From a virus: a stretch of DNA of 54,756 bases. The notes below the pieces were generated by a model. It did no database searches, had not been told where the DNA came from, and saw only the letters and a list, made by a program, of their open reading frames with translations. Position 1 is the first letter of the stretch. Each line of letters begins with the position of its first letter. Positions 33,144 to 43,700 of the stretch are shown one piece after another. A program made the translations under genes and the position numbers. The DNA lies in the IMG/VR virus record IMGVR_UViG_3300020173_000001, positions 1-54,756 of that record. The stretch is one strand, 5' to 3'.

Positions 33144-35126
33144 TTACCTTCTCGTGTTTGTACCAAATTCTATTGTAATTGCATCAAGAGAAAATGGCGG
33201 GTCTGTGCTATCTGATTCAAATTGTATAGATGCTGTAAAGCCTGATCCTATTAGTTGTGTTTCAAAAAGAGTTACTAGCTTATTACTATATACTGCAGAA
33301 GACCCAAATACTGCAGAGCCATAAAAAGCAACCTCACCTGTGTCGTTATCAAAATTTACCTGTGTAGGCTGTATACTATTACGTTGATCAAAGTCTAGTT
33401 TAAGACTCATATCAAATGAAACACTACCTTGTGGATCTGTATAAAGAAATGCTTTATAAAAAGTCTTACGTACTCTTGGATCATTAATAGGCATAAACGG
33501 TGTAGCAAATGTAGTTTGTATATTTAAACTATCAAAACTATTACCATCTTCCATTTGATACAAATAACCATCATCATTAGCAAAGACAATTGTTTCTGTA
33601 TTTTGATAGAACCTACTGTCAGCTACGTAAGCTCTAATGCCACGTAGCTCACCCCAAGCCATTCCTTCACCACCTTGACCAGAAAACTGTGTACCAAGAA
33701 TACCTTGAGCATTTTCTTGTGTAATGTTTGTATTATACCCTAGTATTCTATACTGAGATTTATTACGAATAACTACACTGGCAAAAGAAGTATTGGAAGT
33801 AATAAAGCTTGTTACTTCTTTTTGTATTGCTTTAGATACGACACCAAGACCAAAGTCACCGATACGATCTGTACCGCTTAATAATCTAAGCCCATCTGGA
33901 CCTAAAAACATTATATCACCACCCACTTCTTGGATAGTGTCTGTATCTACACAACCAATATCTATAGTAACTGGTTGTAACTGAAAGTCTGCTATTGTAT
34001 TACCGACTAGTTGGAATATGGAAGACTCAGTAAAAATAATTAATTGCTGTCTAAAAACAATCAGTCCTGTAATCACGGCTCCTAAAGAGATTGTACCAGA
34101 ACCTGCAGCTGCTGTAAAGTTATTATCTGTATATGGAGCAGTAAAAGTTAATAAGTTACTTTTACCAAAGAATAGTTGGTTTTTAAAGTTTACTACAAAA
34201 CTTGCACCATTAACATCTGTAGGAGCATCATTAAGTGCAGTAAAAGTGTTGTTGTCATATAGTGCAGGAACATTAGTACCATCTACTATGGCTATTTTTT
34301 CTGTTCCTGTATAGTTATATCGTGCAAATCTAGTTTTACCAGCACTTTCTCTTGACACACTTAAAAAAGTTATTGCAGCATTATCCGCTGGAGAACTATC
34401 TAATGCTGGGTTAATTGCTAATGTAGCACCACCAGAACTTACGCTTGCATCTGCAGTTATAGTATAAACAAGATCTATACCAGCAATCTTAAATACATCA
34501 CCCGCTTGAGGGGCTGCAGTTAAACCATCAACAATAAGACTTGTACCAGTTTGTGATCCACCATTAACAAGTACAGTACCATAGTTAGGTACGTTAATAT
34601 GTTCTATTGTACTGGAAGATATTTTAAAAAGATCATCATTTTTCGCAACAATAACCCTATCTAAAAATACACCACAACCAAGTGCAAGATAGTTACTTGT
34701 CGTTGTAGTAAATGTAACTGCGGCTGCATTTGCAGGAGAGCTATCAAGAGCGCCAGTAAGTGTTAGTGTAGCTCTATTATTTGTAGCGTCATATGATACA
34801 CCTCCAGATGCAATGGTATATGTACCTGTAACCCCCTCTATTGTAAGTGTGTCACCTGCCTCTGGTGTCTGATGTATATTACCAATAATAAGACTAGTAC
34901 CAGACTGACTAGCACCATGTACAACAGGAGCACCATAAGGTGGAATAATATTATTATTATATTTGGTATAACCTAAGATACGTCTGTAGCCACCTTCAAT
35001 AGATGGCTCAAAGTTTCTAAGAGTTCTTGCAGATCCCGGTGCATTAATACCTTGTTGCAAAGGACTCATATTAGTAACAAGCCCACCCTTAAATTCTATA
35101 GGGTATGTTTGACGGGTTGATGGCAT
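33144..35126 (-). CDS. Tail nozzle / hub protein (T7 gp12-like role)
   Basis: 660 residues, beta-rich throughout. Two copies of an inserted domain are evident at residues 66-141 and 184-255; both contain SQxGTSLI... and end LDSSPA...AA(V/I)TF. The remainder (NQLFFGKSNLLTFTAPYTDNNF, MFLGPDGLRLLSG) reads like the propeller of podovirus nozzle proteins. Directly after the adaptor gene, as expected for the tube's distal end. Confidence 0.75.
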   Translation of the reverse strand: MPSTRQTYPIEFKGGLVTNMSPLQQGINAPGSARTLRNFEPSIEGGYRRILGYTKYNNNIIPPYGAPVVHGASQSGTSLIIGNIHQTPEAGDTLTIEGVTGTYTIASGGVSYDATNNRATLTLTGALDSSPANAAAVTFTTTTSNYLALGCGVFLDRVIVAKNDDLFKISSSTIEHINVPNYGTVLVNGGSQTGTSLIVDGLTAAPQAGDVFKIAGIDLVYTITADASVSSGGATLAINPALDSSPADNAAITFLSVSRESAGKTRFARYNYTGTEKIAIVDGTNVPALYDNNTFTALNDAPTDVNGASFVVNFKNQLFFGKSNLLTFTAPYTDNNFTAAAGSGTISLGAVITGLIVFRQQLIIFTESSIFQLVGNTIADFQLQPVTIDIGCVDTDTIQEVGGDIMFLGPDGLRLLSGTDRIGDFGLGVVSKAIQKEVTSFITSNTSFASVVIRNKSQYRILGYNTNITQENAQGILGTQFSGQGGEGMAWGELRGIRAYVADSRFYQNTETIVFANDDGYLYQMEDGNSFDSLNIQTTFATPFMPINDPRVRKTFYKAFLYTDPQGSVSFDMSLKLDFDQRNSIQPTQVNFDNDTGEVAFYGSAVFGSSAVYSNKLVTLFETQLIGSGFTASIQFESDSTDPPFSLDAITIEFGTNTRR

Positions 35127-35129
35127 GTA

Positions 35130-35852
35130 TTAAGAAACCCTAATAGTGTTATAAGAAGAGTTTGTTTGATTTATTACAGTCGATCTTAAATAGTCATAAC
35201 GATTAATATAAAGACTGCGAAGTTGTTTGATTTCAGAATCAAAACGTTGTTGAATCATTGCAGCTTCTTGACCTTCACCTCTAAACATATAAGCAAAGTG
35301 CATTGCACCATTAGTAATCATGTATCTAAATTGTTCTGGTATTGATGGTACGTCTGTAGCATTAATAAGATCTACAGGTAATCTATAGTACTCATAAACT
35401 AATTCGTAGGCATTGTCTGGGGGAGATACCACACCAAACTCTTGGTCAGGTGTTCTAAAAACATATTCAGGAAGTCTTCTAATGCTTGTGTCAGTATCAT
35501 ACTCATAGTCAATATACTTATCTAAATACTCTTCATAAGAAATTAAACGCAATCTTTTAGTTGAATTGTTAAAACTAGTATTACGTTTAATACGAAAGCT
35601 ATCCATATCAAGTGTTTTAGCATCTGAAGGATAAGCATAACGTATTGTACCAGCAGTTAATGTTTCTTCTGCTTCTACATGATTAAAAGGCCATTCGTAT
35701 TCATGTTGATTAATATAACGAATAGCAGAGTTTACTGCATCTTTAATCATACTGTATTCACCAGTAGCATTAGCAAAGTTACTTGAGGTAAGCTCAACTT
35801 CATTAAGCCTTCGGTTTACGTCATTTACTAGACCAAGATAATCATAAGCCAT
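35130..35852 (-). CDS. Head-tail adaptor / tail tubular protein A-like
   Basis: 240 residues, helical N-terminus (YLGLVNDVNRRLNEV), then EWPFNH and a helical C-terminus. Size, sequence style and place before the nozzle gene match the T7 gp11-type adaptor that docks to the portal. Confidence 0.8.
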   Translation of the reverse strand: MAYDYLGLVNDVNRRLNEVELTSSNFANATGEYSMIKDAVNSAIRYINQHEYEWPFNHVEAEETLTAGTIRYAYPSDAKTLDMDSFRIKRNTSFNNSTKRLRLISYEEYLDKYIDYEYDTDTSIRRLPEYVFRTPDQEFGVVSPPDNAYELVYEYYRLPVDLINATDVPSIPEQFRYMITNGAMHFAYMFRGEGQEAAMIQQRFDSEIKQLRSLYINRYDYLRSTVINQTNSSYNTIRVS

Positions 35853-36200
35853 TTAACGTTCCTTTACCCGTAACTTAATACTGCGTTCTGCTTGACTACC
35901 TGTGCTATCAATCATATTACAGAAAAAAGTATATTCAATGTTATTTGTACCACCACCAATATTAATAGTAGCTACAGTATTAGTATTTGTTTGTGACACG
36001 TTTTGTATATCATCAGTAGTTGCAGAACTAGAAGCAACAGTAAGTGTTTGTCCTGCACCTAGTGTAGTCTTAGTATTATAAGCAGTACTTTTTACAGACC
36101 ATGTAACAGTACTAATAGTAGCACTACCAAGAAAACGTGACCAATCTACACTGTAATCTAGTTGTTCATCAGGGTCTTTATTAGGCCAACGAAAACTCAT
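35853..36200 (-). CDS. Ig-like / fibre-associated structural protein
   Basis: 115 residues. The opening RWPNKDPDEQLDYSVDWS and the beta-sandwich pattern match small phage proteins with an immunoglobulin-like fold found near tail genes. Probably a decoration or fibre-base protein. Confidence 0.65.
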   Translation of the reverse strand: MSFRWPNKDPDEQLDYSVDWSRFLGSATISTVTWSVKSTAYNTKTTLGAGQTLTVASSSATTDDIQNVSQTNTNTVATINIGGGTNNIEYTFFCNMIDSTGSQAERSIKLRVKER

Positions 36201-36202
36201 GT

Positions 36203-36373
36203 TTAATCCTCAGTTGCATATACAGTTCGTTCTGCAGATGTTGCTTGCCGTTCTACAAAAACTATTCTATTTTCTTGTGGTATTCTTACTGTCCTATTTG
36301 TGTCAAAAGCAGGAATAAACACCAATCTATTCTCATCGGGTATACGTACAGTTCTGGATGCTGAAGTAGACAT
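36203..36373 (-). CDS. Small RTV-repeat protein
   Basis: 56 residues. Two copies of RTVRIPxENRxVF (residues 7-19 and 26-38) are followed by RTVYATED. The longer upstream neighbour ends with a related RTVYIAEAA. Its ATG overlaps that gene's stop (TAATG). Beta-strand repeat; probably structural, but unrecognised. Confidence 0.7.
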   Translation of the reverse strand: MSTSASRTVRIPDENRLVFIPAFDTNRTVRIPQENRIVFVERQATSAERTVYATED

Positions 36374-37206
36374 TACGCTGCCTCTGCTATATATACTGTA
36401 CGTCTACGGCTATACTGTTCTCTTACAGCTTGGAAGTCAAATACTACTGCAGTTGTAGTTATTGTACCTAATGAACTTGTAGCTGGTACTGCAGTTAAAG
36501 GCTGTAGTACATGTACAGTTATACCAGTCACTGCACCTGTAGCACTTACACCAGTAATGTCTTCTGTTGTTTGTGCTTCTATCTCGCCAAGTGTTGTAGT
36601 ACCTTGAACACCAACTAAACTTACAGAAAAACTAATAATTGGCTGTATTGTACCAATAGATACTGTAGCACTTACACCAGTAATATCTTCTTGGATATTT
36701 ACAGATACAGAACCTATTGCACCCGTTGCTGATACACTAGTTAATGCTTCATCTACTTTTTCTTCTAGTGTATTTACTGTACCTGTAGCAGATACCCCAG
36801 ATATTTTTACAGTAATCTTAGGTTCAACAGTACCTACAAAACTTGTAGCACTTACACTATTAAGAACTTCTGTAGGTTTTTCTTCTACAGTATTTACTGC
36901 ACCTGTAGCTTCAACACCTGTTAGTGTTACAGTGTTACTAATAGCTACAGTATTAATTGTACCTGTAGCTGACACACTGTTTAGTAACTCTAGTATATTA
37001 ACCGTAACAGTGTTTATTGTGCCTGTAGCAGATACACTATTAAGTCTTTCGGATACATCAATTTCAAAACCACCAGCACTTACAGACTCAATAGTACCAG
37101 TGGCAGAAACTCCTACTAATGCGACATTAGGTTGTACAATCCCATATCTAGCAGAACCGTATGTACCACTGCCAAAGATTGCATCAGAGGAGTCATAAAA
37201 AGACAT
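36373..37206 (-). CDS. Structural protein made of eleven 20-residue SVSATG repeats
   Basis: 277 residues. After FGSGTYGSARYGIVQP come eleven units starting at residues 30, 55, 75, 95, 115, 135, 155, 175, 197, 217 and 237, each like LNSVSATGTINTV plus a variable strand. The C-terminus REQYSRRRTVYIAEAA matches the end of the next small protein. The regular 20-residue period suggests a beta-solenoid or stacked beta fibre on the virion. No named family known to me. Confidence 0.75.
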   Translation of the reverse strand: MSFYDSSDAIFGSGTYGSARYGIVQPNVALVGVSATGTIESVSAGGFEIDVSERLNSVSATGTINTVTVNILELLNSVSATGTINTVAISNTVTLTGVEATGAVNTVEEKPTEVLNSVSATSFVGTVEPKITVKISGVSATGTVNTLEEKVDEALTSVSATGAIGSVSVNIQEDITGVSATVSIGTIQPIISFSVSLVGVQGTTTLGEIEAQTTEDITGVSATGAVTGITVHVLQPLTAVPATSSLGTITTTAVVFDFQAVREQYSRRRTVYIAEAA

Positions 37207-37208
37207 AC

Positions 37209-37646
37209 CTATGCGATACGAATAACCGCATTAGAAGCATCTGCAGCAGGAAACTCAATAGTAAGATCACCTGCAGTAGCACTTACTGTGCCACCAAAAT
37301 CAATTACAGCAATAGCTTTATTTGACTGACCTGCATTATAGATAATACAACCGTCTGCTGAGGTTGTAACATTTGCAAATACTTCATCCGCAAAATCTAC
37401 AATAGCTGTAGATCCAGATAAACTAATTGTTGCAGAGTCTAATACTTGACCACCTGCGCTGTAGTTTGTTCCTGATGCTTCGTCAGAGTTACCTGTAACA
37501 TCTGAATAGTTAGTTGTAGAAGCATTATATGTTCCCGAAGGAGATGCTTTAATTAGTGCAAGTTTAATACTATCGGTATCTAAGTCATGGATACCACCAA
37601 GTAACTCTTGTTTAAAACTGTTGCACATTGCAGTTGTAATAGCCAT
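37209..37646 (-). CDS. Probable virion decoration or fibre protein
   Basis: 145 residues; SFKQELLGGIHDL followed by SIKLALIKASPSGTYNAST and a beta-rich Gly/Ser body. Similar proteins occur beside capsid genes in many marine phages. Role likely structural. Confidence 0.65.
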   Translation of the reverse strand: MAITTAMCNSFKQELLGGIHDLDTDSIKLALIKASPSGTYNASTTNYSDVTGNSDEASGTNYSAGGQVLDSATISLSGSTAIVDFADEVFANVTTSADGCIIYNAGQSNKAIAVIDFGGTVSATAGDLTIEFPAADASNAVIRIA

Positions 37647-37659
37647 GATTTGGTTCCTC

Positions 37660-38052
37660 TTAAAAGTCTACACAGTATTCCATTTGTGTTATACTCAATA
37701 CTGTGTCTTTGTCTTGCCATTTAGAAACATATACACATTCTATAGCAGTGTAATTATTTTCTTTAGCATAGTTAAATCTGTTATTCCCTATAGCACAACG
37801 ATATTTTAAATCTGTTTTTACTGCTTTATTAGGGTCTTGTCTTTGTGGTTGTTCTTCATAGTAAGTTAAAAATGTATCTTGACTCCACACTATTGGGGGC
37901 CAAAGCATCCCATTATCATCTATAGATTTTTTAATGGCAGCTAAAAATTTTCTATCTAATAGTGCAGCTTCATCTATTTCTGAATACACTTCATTTAAAT
38001 TAAATAGTTTAGTGGCCCAACCATTAATTTTATTTTTAGCTTTGAGTATCAT
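37660..38052 (-). CDS. ParB/sulfiredoxin-fold-like protein in the structural operon
   Basis: 130 residues from ATG 38052; a GTG at 38073 would add seven residues but lies in a hairpin. The segments KKSIDDNGMLWPPIVW and CAIGNNRFNYAKENNYTAIE match the ParB-like nuclease/CTPase pattern (SIxxNGxxxP..., GNxRxxAxxxxG). Such domains in phages include adenylating or DNA-modifying enzymes. Its position between decoration genes is odd. Fold call moderate; activity unknown. Confidence 0.6.
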   Translation of the reverse strand: MILKAKNKINGWATKLFNLNEVYSEIDEAALLDRKFLAAIKKSIDDNGMLWPPIVWSQDTFLTYYEEQPQRQDPNKAVKTDLKYRCAIGNNRFNYAKENNYTAIECVYVSKWQDKDTVLSITQMEYCVDF

Positions 38053-38065
38053 TAGATAGCCTAAA

Positions 38066-38087
38066 GGGGCCACTTGAAAGCAGCCCC
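38066..38087 (-). terminator. Weak terminator-like hairpin
   Basis: On the minus strand GGGGC (38087-38083), 12-nt loop, GCCCC (38070-38066) and a TTT run. It separates the capsid/decoration pair from the ParB-like gene and could lower downstream expression. Confidence 0.4.
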
Positions 38088-38096
38088 TAAAGTTAT

Positions 38097-38510
38097 TTAT
38101 GCAAGCAGATCACGATCTACTTCTGCAGCAGCACCTGTAGCGCCCATTGGGGCATATACTACAAAGAACTGGAAAGAACCTGCTGATGGAGCATTTGAAC
38201 CTGCAAGCAATGCAGTAATAGTCGTGTCAGCAGTTGTGACATTTGTAATGCCGTTTACTGTGGTAGTAGTGGCACCTAATGTTTTAGCACCATTAATATC
38301 AGCAGTACCAAGCATATCAACGTCACCGCCTGTTACACCAAAACTTACTGCATTAGCACCACCAATAGTGGCTGCAGCAGTACACTCAGCGCCAGCAGCA
38401 AGAACCACACAATTGTTTGGAACTGTACCGATATCGTGAGTTGAGCTAGTGGTAAGATCACCGTGAGCAATCACGGCAGTCTCAATACGAACTGGAGATT
38501 GTAAAGCCAT
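38097..38510 (-). CDS. Probable head decoration protein
   Basis: 137 residues, beta-rich and Ala/Gly/Thr-rich, immediately after the capsid gene. Opens MALQSPVRIETAVIAHGDLT. Placement and composition suggest a capsid-stabilising protein; family not recognised. Confidence 0.65.
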   Translation of the reverse strand: MALQSPVRIETAVIAHGDLTTSSTHDIGTVPNNCVVLAAGAECTAAATIGGANAVSFGVTGGDVDMLGTADINGAKTLGATTTTVNGITNVTTADTTITALLAGSNAPSAGSFQFFVVYAPMGATGAAAEVDRDLLA

Positions 38511-38524
38511 TGTTTAGTCCTCCC

Positions 38525-39598
38525 TTATGCCAAGTTATATTTGGCGTTGACAAGAGCTTCTGGACGAAGAATCTTGCGACCGTATAGATGCATACCACGA
38601 ACAATGTCAGCGAAGCTGTCAGGGTCACGATAAGTTTCAGTCTTATTGATTTGCTCCGCAGTTGCGACAGCAGAATCATGACCAGCTACGATAACACCGT
38701 AGTTAGTGTTTTGGTTTGCAGTACCTGTAGTACCTGAACCAGTACCAACTGAAGGCAGGTTGCTTGAAGTATATACACGGAAACCGTGGAAGTTATTCAA
38801 GACCAGACCATTGCGTAGTCCACCTGATTCACCGAAGTCTGCGTTAAAGAGGCGTGAATCCTCGTCACGAAGTACTTCCATAAATACTGGATCAACTACC
38901 AGCCAGCGTCCTTGAGTATCAACTTGCTGTTGATCCAAGAGGCGAGCCATACGAGCAACAACCATTGCTGGTGAAGCTGTAGCAGTTGGAAGGGCAGTGG
39001 CACCGGGCAAACGAGCAGCTACTGGAATTGAGTGATCACCAGCTGAAGTCGTTGTAATGTTGCCAAAGTCACCTTTTTTCAGTTTCATGCTTGAAAGCAA
39101 TTCATCTGAACCAGCAGTGGCTACTGCTTTAGTACCGTTTACTTGATCATTAACAGTATCGGCATCTGTGTGCAAAGCTGACTGCTTGTAACCAGCAAGG
39201 TAGCCAAGAACTTCTTGGTCATGCTGATCAGCCAAACGATAAGCTGCACGGTTAGTTGCAAGATCCATAAAGTTCACATGTGAGTGAGCTTCTTCGATAT
39301 CATCAATTTTAAAGGCAAAGTAATTAGCTTTGTCTACAACCAATGAAAAATCTTCATCGTCAAGATCTTGTGCTGAGATATTAGTACCACGAGCATAGCT
39401 GCTCACAGAAATCTCAGGCTCTTTGATAATTTTAACTGTATCACCTTGGGCAGCAATCTCCCCAAAATAATCAGAGTTGGTGATATCACCACATACAGTT
39501 GCTTTACGAAAAGCAAGCTGTACTTTTTTGGAGTAGATTACGGAACTAAAGTTACCGTTAGGTAAGTTACCGTATCCCCCTGCAGTTGTAAAAGCCAT
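38525..39598 (-). CDS. Major capsid protein
   Basis: 357 residues. The sequence (AFTTAGGYGNLPNGNF, DYFGEIAAQGDTVKIIKEPE, ANYFAFKIDDIEEAHSH) is that of the coat protein family of HMO-2011-like and related marine podoviruses, with an HK97 fold expected. It follows the scaffold gene and has its own upstream promoter and GGAGG site. Confidence 0.92.
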   Translation of the reverse strand: MAFTTAGGYGNLPNGNFSSVIYSKKVQLAFRKATVCGDITNSDYFGEIAAQGDTVKIIKEPEISVSSYARGTNISAQDLDDEDFSLVVDKANYFAFKIDDIEEAHSHVNFMDLATNRAAYRLADQHDQEVLGYLAGYKQSALHTDADTVNDQVNGTKAVATAGSDELLSSMKLKKGDFGNITTTSAGDHSIPVAARLPGATALPTATASPAMVVARMARLLDQQQVDTQGRWLVVDPVFMEVLRDEDSRLFNADFGESGGLRNGLVLNNFHGFRVYTSSNLPSVGTGSGTTGTANQNTNYGVIVAGHDSAVATAEQINKTETYRDPDSFADIVRGMHLYGRKILRPEALVNAKYNLA

Positions 39599-39836
39599 GA
39601 TAAATCCTCCTGATAGTTGGCTTACTTAAAAGCTAATACCAATAAGAGGCTGATCGTTTTCTAGGGTGCGTAATACTAACAGTCGGCCAACCGTTAGATA
39701 TACGGGCCTATACTTGAACAGGTAGTTCTTTATAGTTTAGACTTTATTGGAAATTGAGTTAAAACAAAAGGTAGTCATAAGAGGCTTTTGTTTCATACTC
39801 CCTAGTTATACTATTGATTTTTTATTTGTCAATAGT
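39599..39836 (-). other. Capsid 5' leader
   Basis: 238 bp without a gene, the longest gap in the right arm. It holds a promoter (39805-39832), a 9-bp stem hairpin (39762-39770 with 39785-39793) just inside the transcript, a smaller dyad near 39677-39698, and GGAGG before the capsid start. Confidence 0.75.
39805..39832 (-). promoter_or_regulatory. Capsid promoter
   Basis: On the minus strand TTGACA (39832-39827), 16-bp spacer, TATAAC (39810-39805). This is the same spacing as the two promoters at the right-arm head. It lies at the end of the scaffold frame and would boost capsid mRNA over the read-through level. Confidence 0.8.
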
Positions 39837-40733
39837 TTATCTGGCATTACCAGATACGTCATAGACGAATTTACCATTGCGCATTGCTTTGTTAATTTCG
39901 TCTGCACGTTCTTCAAACTCTTTATCAGACATTCTAGCAACATCTGACTCACGAATCATTTCATTAGCATCAGCTACATCTACTTGTGTTTTACTACGTT
40001 TAGTAACAGTTGATGCTGCTGCTTTTTTGTTTGCTTTTTTAGCTTCTTTAGTAAGACCTTTATCTGATTTATAAAGATCAATAACACGTACTACTGAAGC
40101 TGGATCATCTGCATTTTCATATAGCGCATCTTTAACCCATTTAGGTTGTGCGTCAGCCCAATCATGAAAATCATCTGACTCACGTAACTCATCAAAATCT
40201 GAATGTGATTTACGGATTTCATTTTCAGATTTAATTCGATGAGCTTCTGCATGAGCTTCATCAAGTTGTTTAAGTCGAGTATCAGCTTTATCAAACATTT
40301 CCTGTGCTTTTTTAGTAGCAATAGTTTCTACTATACCAGCTACATCAGGATATTGTTTAGCCCACTCTTCAATATCTTCATCAGACTTAGGTGGTGTAAG
40401 ACTTCCTTTAGCAGATTGTAAACTTTCTAGTTTTTCATCCCACTCTTTTTCTTTTTGTTGCATATGGCGTCTTAGATCACCATAGCGTTTTTTAAAAGAT
40501 TTTTCTTCTGCAGATAACGTTTCTTCTTTAACTTCTGTATCGGCCTCTGCTTCTTGAGTAGTTTCTTCAACTTCTTCGTTTTCATCTACTGGGGTTTCTC
40601 CCCTTGCTTCAGCTTCAAGTTTTTCTATCTCCTTAGCTTCTTCTTCCATTCGTTGCTTACGTTTAGCGTGATTGTATCCACGATCAACGAATCCTGCAGT
40701 TTTTGGTGTTTCCATTTCTGCTAGTTCAGGCAT
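39837..40733 (-). CDS. Scaffolding protein
   Basis: 298 residues, highly charged, acidic, coiled-coil prone (KRKQRMEEEAKEIEKLEAEA), with a Lys-rich patch near residue 235. Typical of podovirus assembly scaffolds and located directly before the capsid gene. Confidence 0.85.
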   Translation of the reverse strand: MPELAEMETPKTAGFVDRGYNHAKRKQRMEEEAKEIEKLEAEARGETPVDENEEVEETTQEAEADTEVKEETLSAEEKSFKKRYGDLRRHMQQKEKEWDEKLESLQSAKGSLTPPKSDEDIEEWAKQYPDVAGIVETIATKKAQEMFDKADTRLKQLDEAHAEAHRIKSENEIRKSHSDFDELRESDDFHDWADAQPKWVKDALYENADDPASVVRVIDLYKSDKGLTKEAKKANKKAAASTVTKRSKTQVDVADANEMIRESDVARMSDKEFEERADEINKAMRNGKFVYDVSGNAR

Positions 40734-40778
40734 GTTATTTCTCCTTATGTTGGGGTCAGCCGTAGCTGAGTAGCCTTA

Positions 40779-43700
40779 TTATTTATTTTTTGGTCTTGAT
40801 ACTAGTCCACCCGTAGCTCTACCACCTGTAGCTTTACCGTATTTTTTTTCAGCTTTTTTAGATCTTTCTCTAGCAGCACTAGTATCTCTAGCAATTCTTT
40901 CAGCTGCACTTTCTCTACGATCTCTTTCTTTTCTAGATGGCTTTAAAATTTCTTCTGTAGATTTAGATCCTTCTAAAGCTTTTTTAACTCTTTCACTAGC
41001 TTCTTTTTGTTTTTCTGTTGGACCTTCTTTTTTAGTTTTTTCTATAATTTTTTTAGCTTCCTCTAAACCACCACCAGTAACATCTCTACCAGTAGAACGT
41101 TTAATTTGTTCAGCGGTTGGAGTTCTATAAGAAGCACCCACATTAAATAGGCTAGTAGGATCTGCTTTTAAAATACCTTTAGCTCCAGCTGCAAGTTGAT
41201 CCCCATCAATCATAAAACTAGGTATCCATTCAAGATTATTTTGTGTTATATACCCATTTAATTGCTCTTGAAGATTTGAAGCAAGTTCAGTAGAACCTTG
41301 AGATTCAAGTATTTTTATATTAGCCGCAATCTGAGCTGCAGTTCCAGCTTTACCTAAAGTTCCAAGAACTGTTCCACCAAAAACTTTATTTACTAAAGCC
41401 TCAATGCTGCCAATTTTTGGACTTTCTAGTGCAGATATAGAACTAGCATATAAGCTTTGATCACTACTATAATTGTAATCTTTTATCCAAGCATTAGGAT
41501 CTGCAGGTTTATCTTGTTCATCACTAATGCTAGGTCCAGTGTCATCTCTTGTAGGTGAAACAGTTGGTAAAGGTACTTCACACATTTTAGTATCGGGATT
41601 ATAAACTAAACCTCTAGCTTTACAAGTCTCTTCACTTTCTACTGGAACTTCAGATTCCGTAGTGCCAATAGCAGTACCACCTGCAGGAGTTTCCCAACTA
41701 AAGTTTGGACTGTAAACATTAGGAGTACTTATAGCTTCTTTAGCTGACATTCCGGGTGGGTTGTAAAAACTAAAATTACTATTGTAAGGAGACATATCTG
41801 TTCCATTAGCTGCACCTGCTGCCATAGGTTGTTGATATTGTGTTTGTTGTTGTTGATATGGATCTGTTGGAACCATACCACCCTGTGCCATCATAATAGA
41901 ATTAATCTCTTGCATTTCTTCTGGAGAAAGATCACCACCCATAGCCATCTGTTGGGGTTGAGGAGGTGTAGGTGCTGGACTGTATGGTGTAGGAGCTTGA
42001 GGCATAGGGGGTTGCATCTGTTGTTGCATCATAGGGGCAGCTTTAGGTCCACCAACAGGAACAGGCTCACCACCGATTCTACCATTAGCCTCCATACTTT
42101 GCAAGCCTTCTTTTGCTTTATTACGTAAATCTTCAAAATGTTTTACACCAAGGTATCTTACGACATCAGCAGGTACAACATATTCACCCTCGGATAGTTG
42201 AGCAGGAATATCATCTCGCACCTCTTTAGCCATAGAGCCATTAGGAATAGGATTACCTGATACTGGGTCTTGTTTCATCCCATCGTCTTTTAGTCCACCT
42301 TGCTGCATAAATGCCATTTCCATTTGTCCATCCATAGTCATTCCACCTTTGTTATAGCTACCCTGTAAATTTAAAGCATAATCTTCATGTTCTTCTGGCA
42401 AAAAAGTTTTAAATATAGGATCAGAGTCTTTATGACTTTGTGCTATTTTATATGCATCACCATCATAAGTAATTCTTCTAATTCCTGCAACATTACTTAT
42501 ATTATAGAGGTGTGGCCTTTCCTCACCTCTAACTATAGTAACACCAACACCGCCTCTTTCAAGATCCCTTTGATTACCACCTACAACATTTATGTAACCT
42601 TCTGCAGCAGTATCTTCTATTCTACCACCAGCATAAAAAGCTACATGGTCAATAGTACCATGACCCTTTTCCCCCGGTTTTTGAAAGTCAAAAAGTACTA
42701 TATCACCTTCTTGTGCACTTTCTAAATCTACAGGTTTACCATAGTTTTTATATTCATTAGCTCTAATTTTATTATATTTAGTTTTTTGTCCTAAAGTATC
42801 TGCGCCCATTTCTGTAAGAATATGATTTACAAAAGCAGCACACCAACTTACTTCTTCACTTGATACATCAAGGCCGTGATTCTCTCCTAAAGCAGTATCT
42901 AAAAAACCTTGTATAGCTTTTAAATCTGTTTGTTGATTTAGTCCAGATATAATTTTAGTTGGCTCTCTAGCACCGCCTTGCTTGCCTCTAATAAGATAAC
43001 CTAACTCTAATATTTTATCTATTGGAGTTCTAGTTTCATAAACATTAGGTAAGCCTTCAGGTCTTAATTTAGGTCTAAGAATTTCTTCAGCTTCTTCTTG
43101 AATATTTTCTGGAAGTTTTAATGTATTAAATTCTTCTTTAGCTTCTGCTTGACGAGTTATTTCTTCTTGCTGTCGCATAGATGCTGCAGGACTATAAGGT
43201 TGTCCTGTTGTTGGATCTATAATAGCAGGATCACCTGCGGTAGGCATACCCATCATTTGTTCTGTTTGAGTTGCAGCTAATCCACCTCTGTTAAATCTAA
43301 ACTGTGGATTATCTGGTAAATCAAAATCTGTAATATCTATTTCTATTCCTACTGAATCTTTATCTTCATAATAAGATATACCCTCTGGATTTTTATTTTT
43401 AAATTTTATTTTACCATTCGTTTCATTATTAAGTGTCCTTAAAACTTTTCTAACCCCATCACTATAAGTATTCTTAGCAGCCTCTAAACTTAAATCATGA
43501 GCTTTAGATATAACTTTAGGAGTAGGAATATATATTTTATTTACCCCGTTATTTTTAGATTCTTTAATTACAGCAAGTAAAGACATCCTAATTGTATCAG
43601 ATAATTTAGCTGGAACTAAATCTTTTTCTATACCAGTATTAATATTTATACCTTTAAAGATGTTTATTAAATCTTCTTTAAATTCATTATCATTTTCTTT

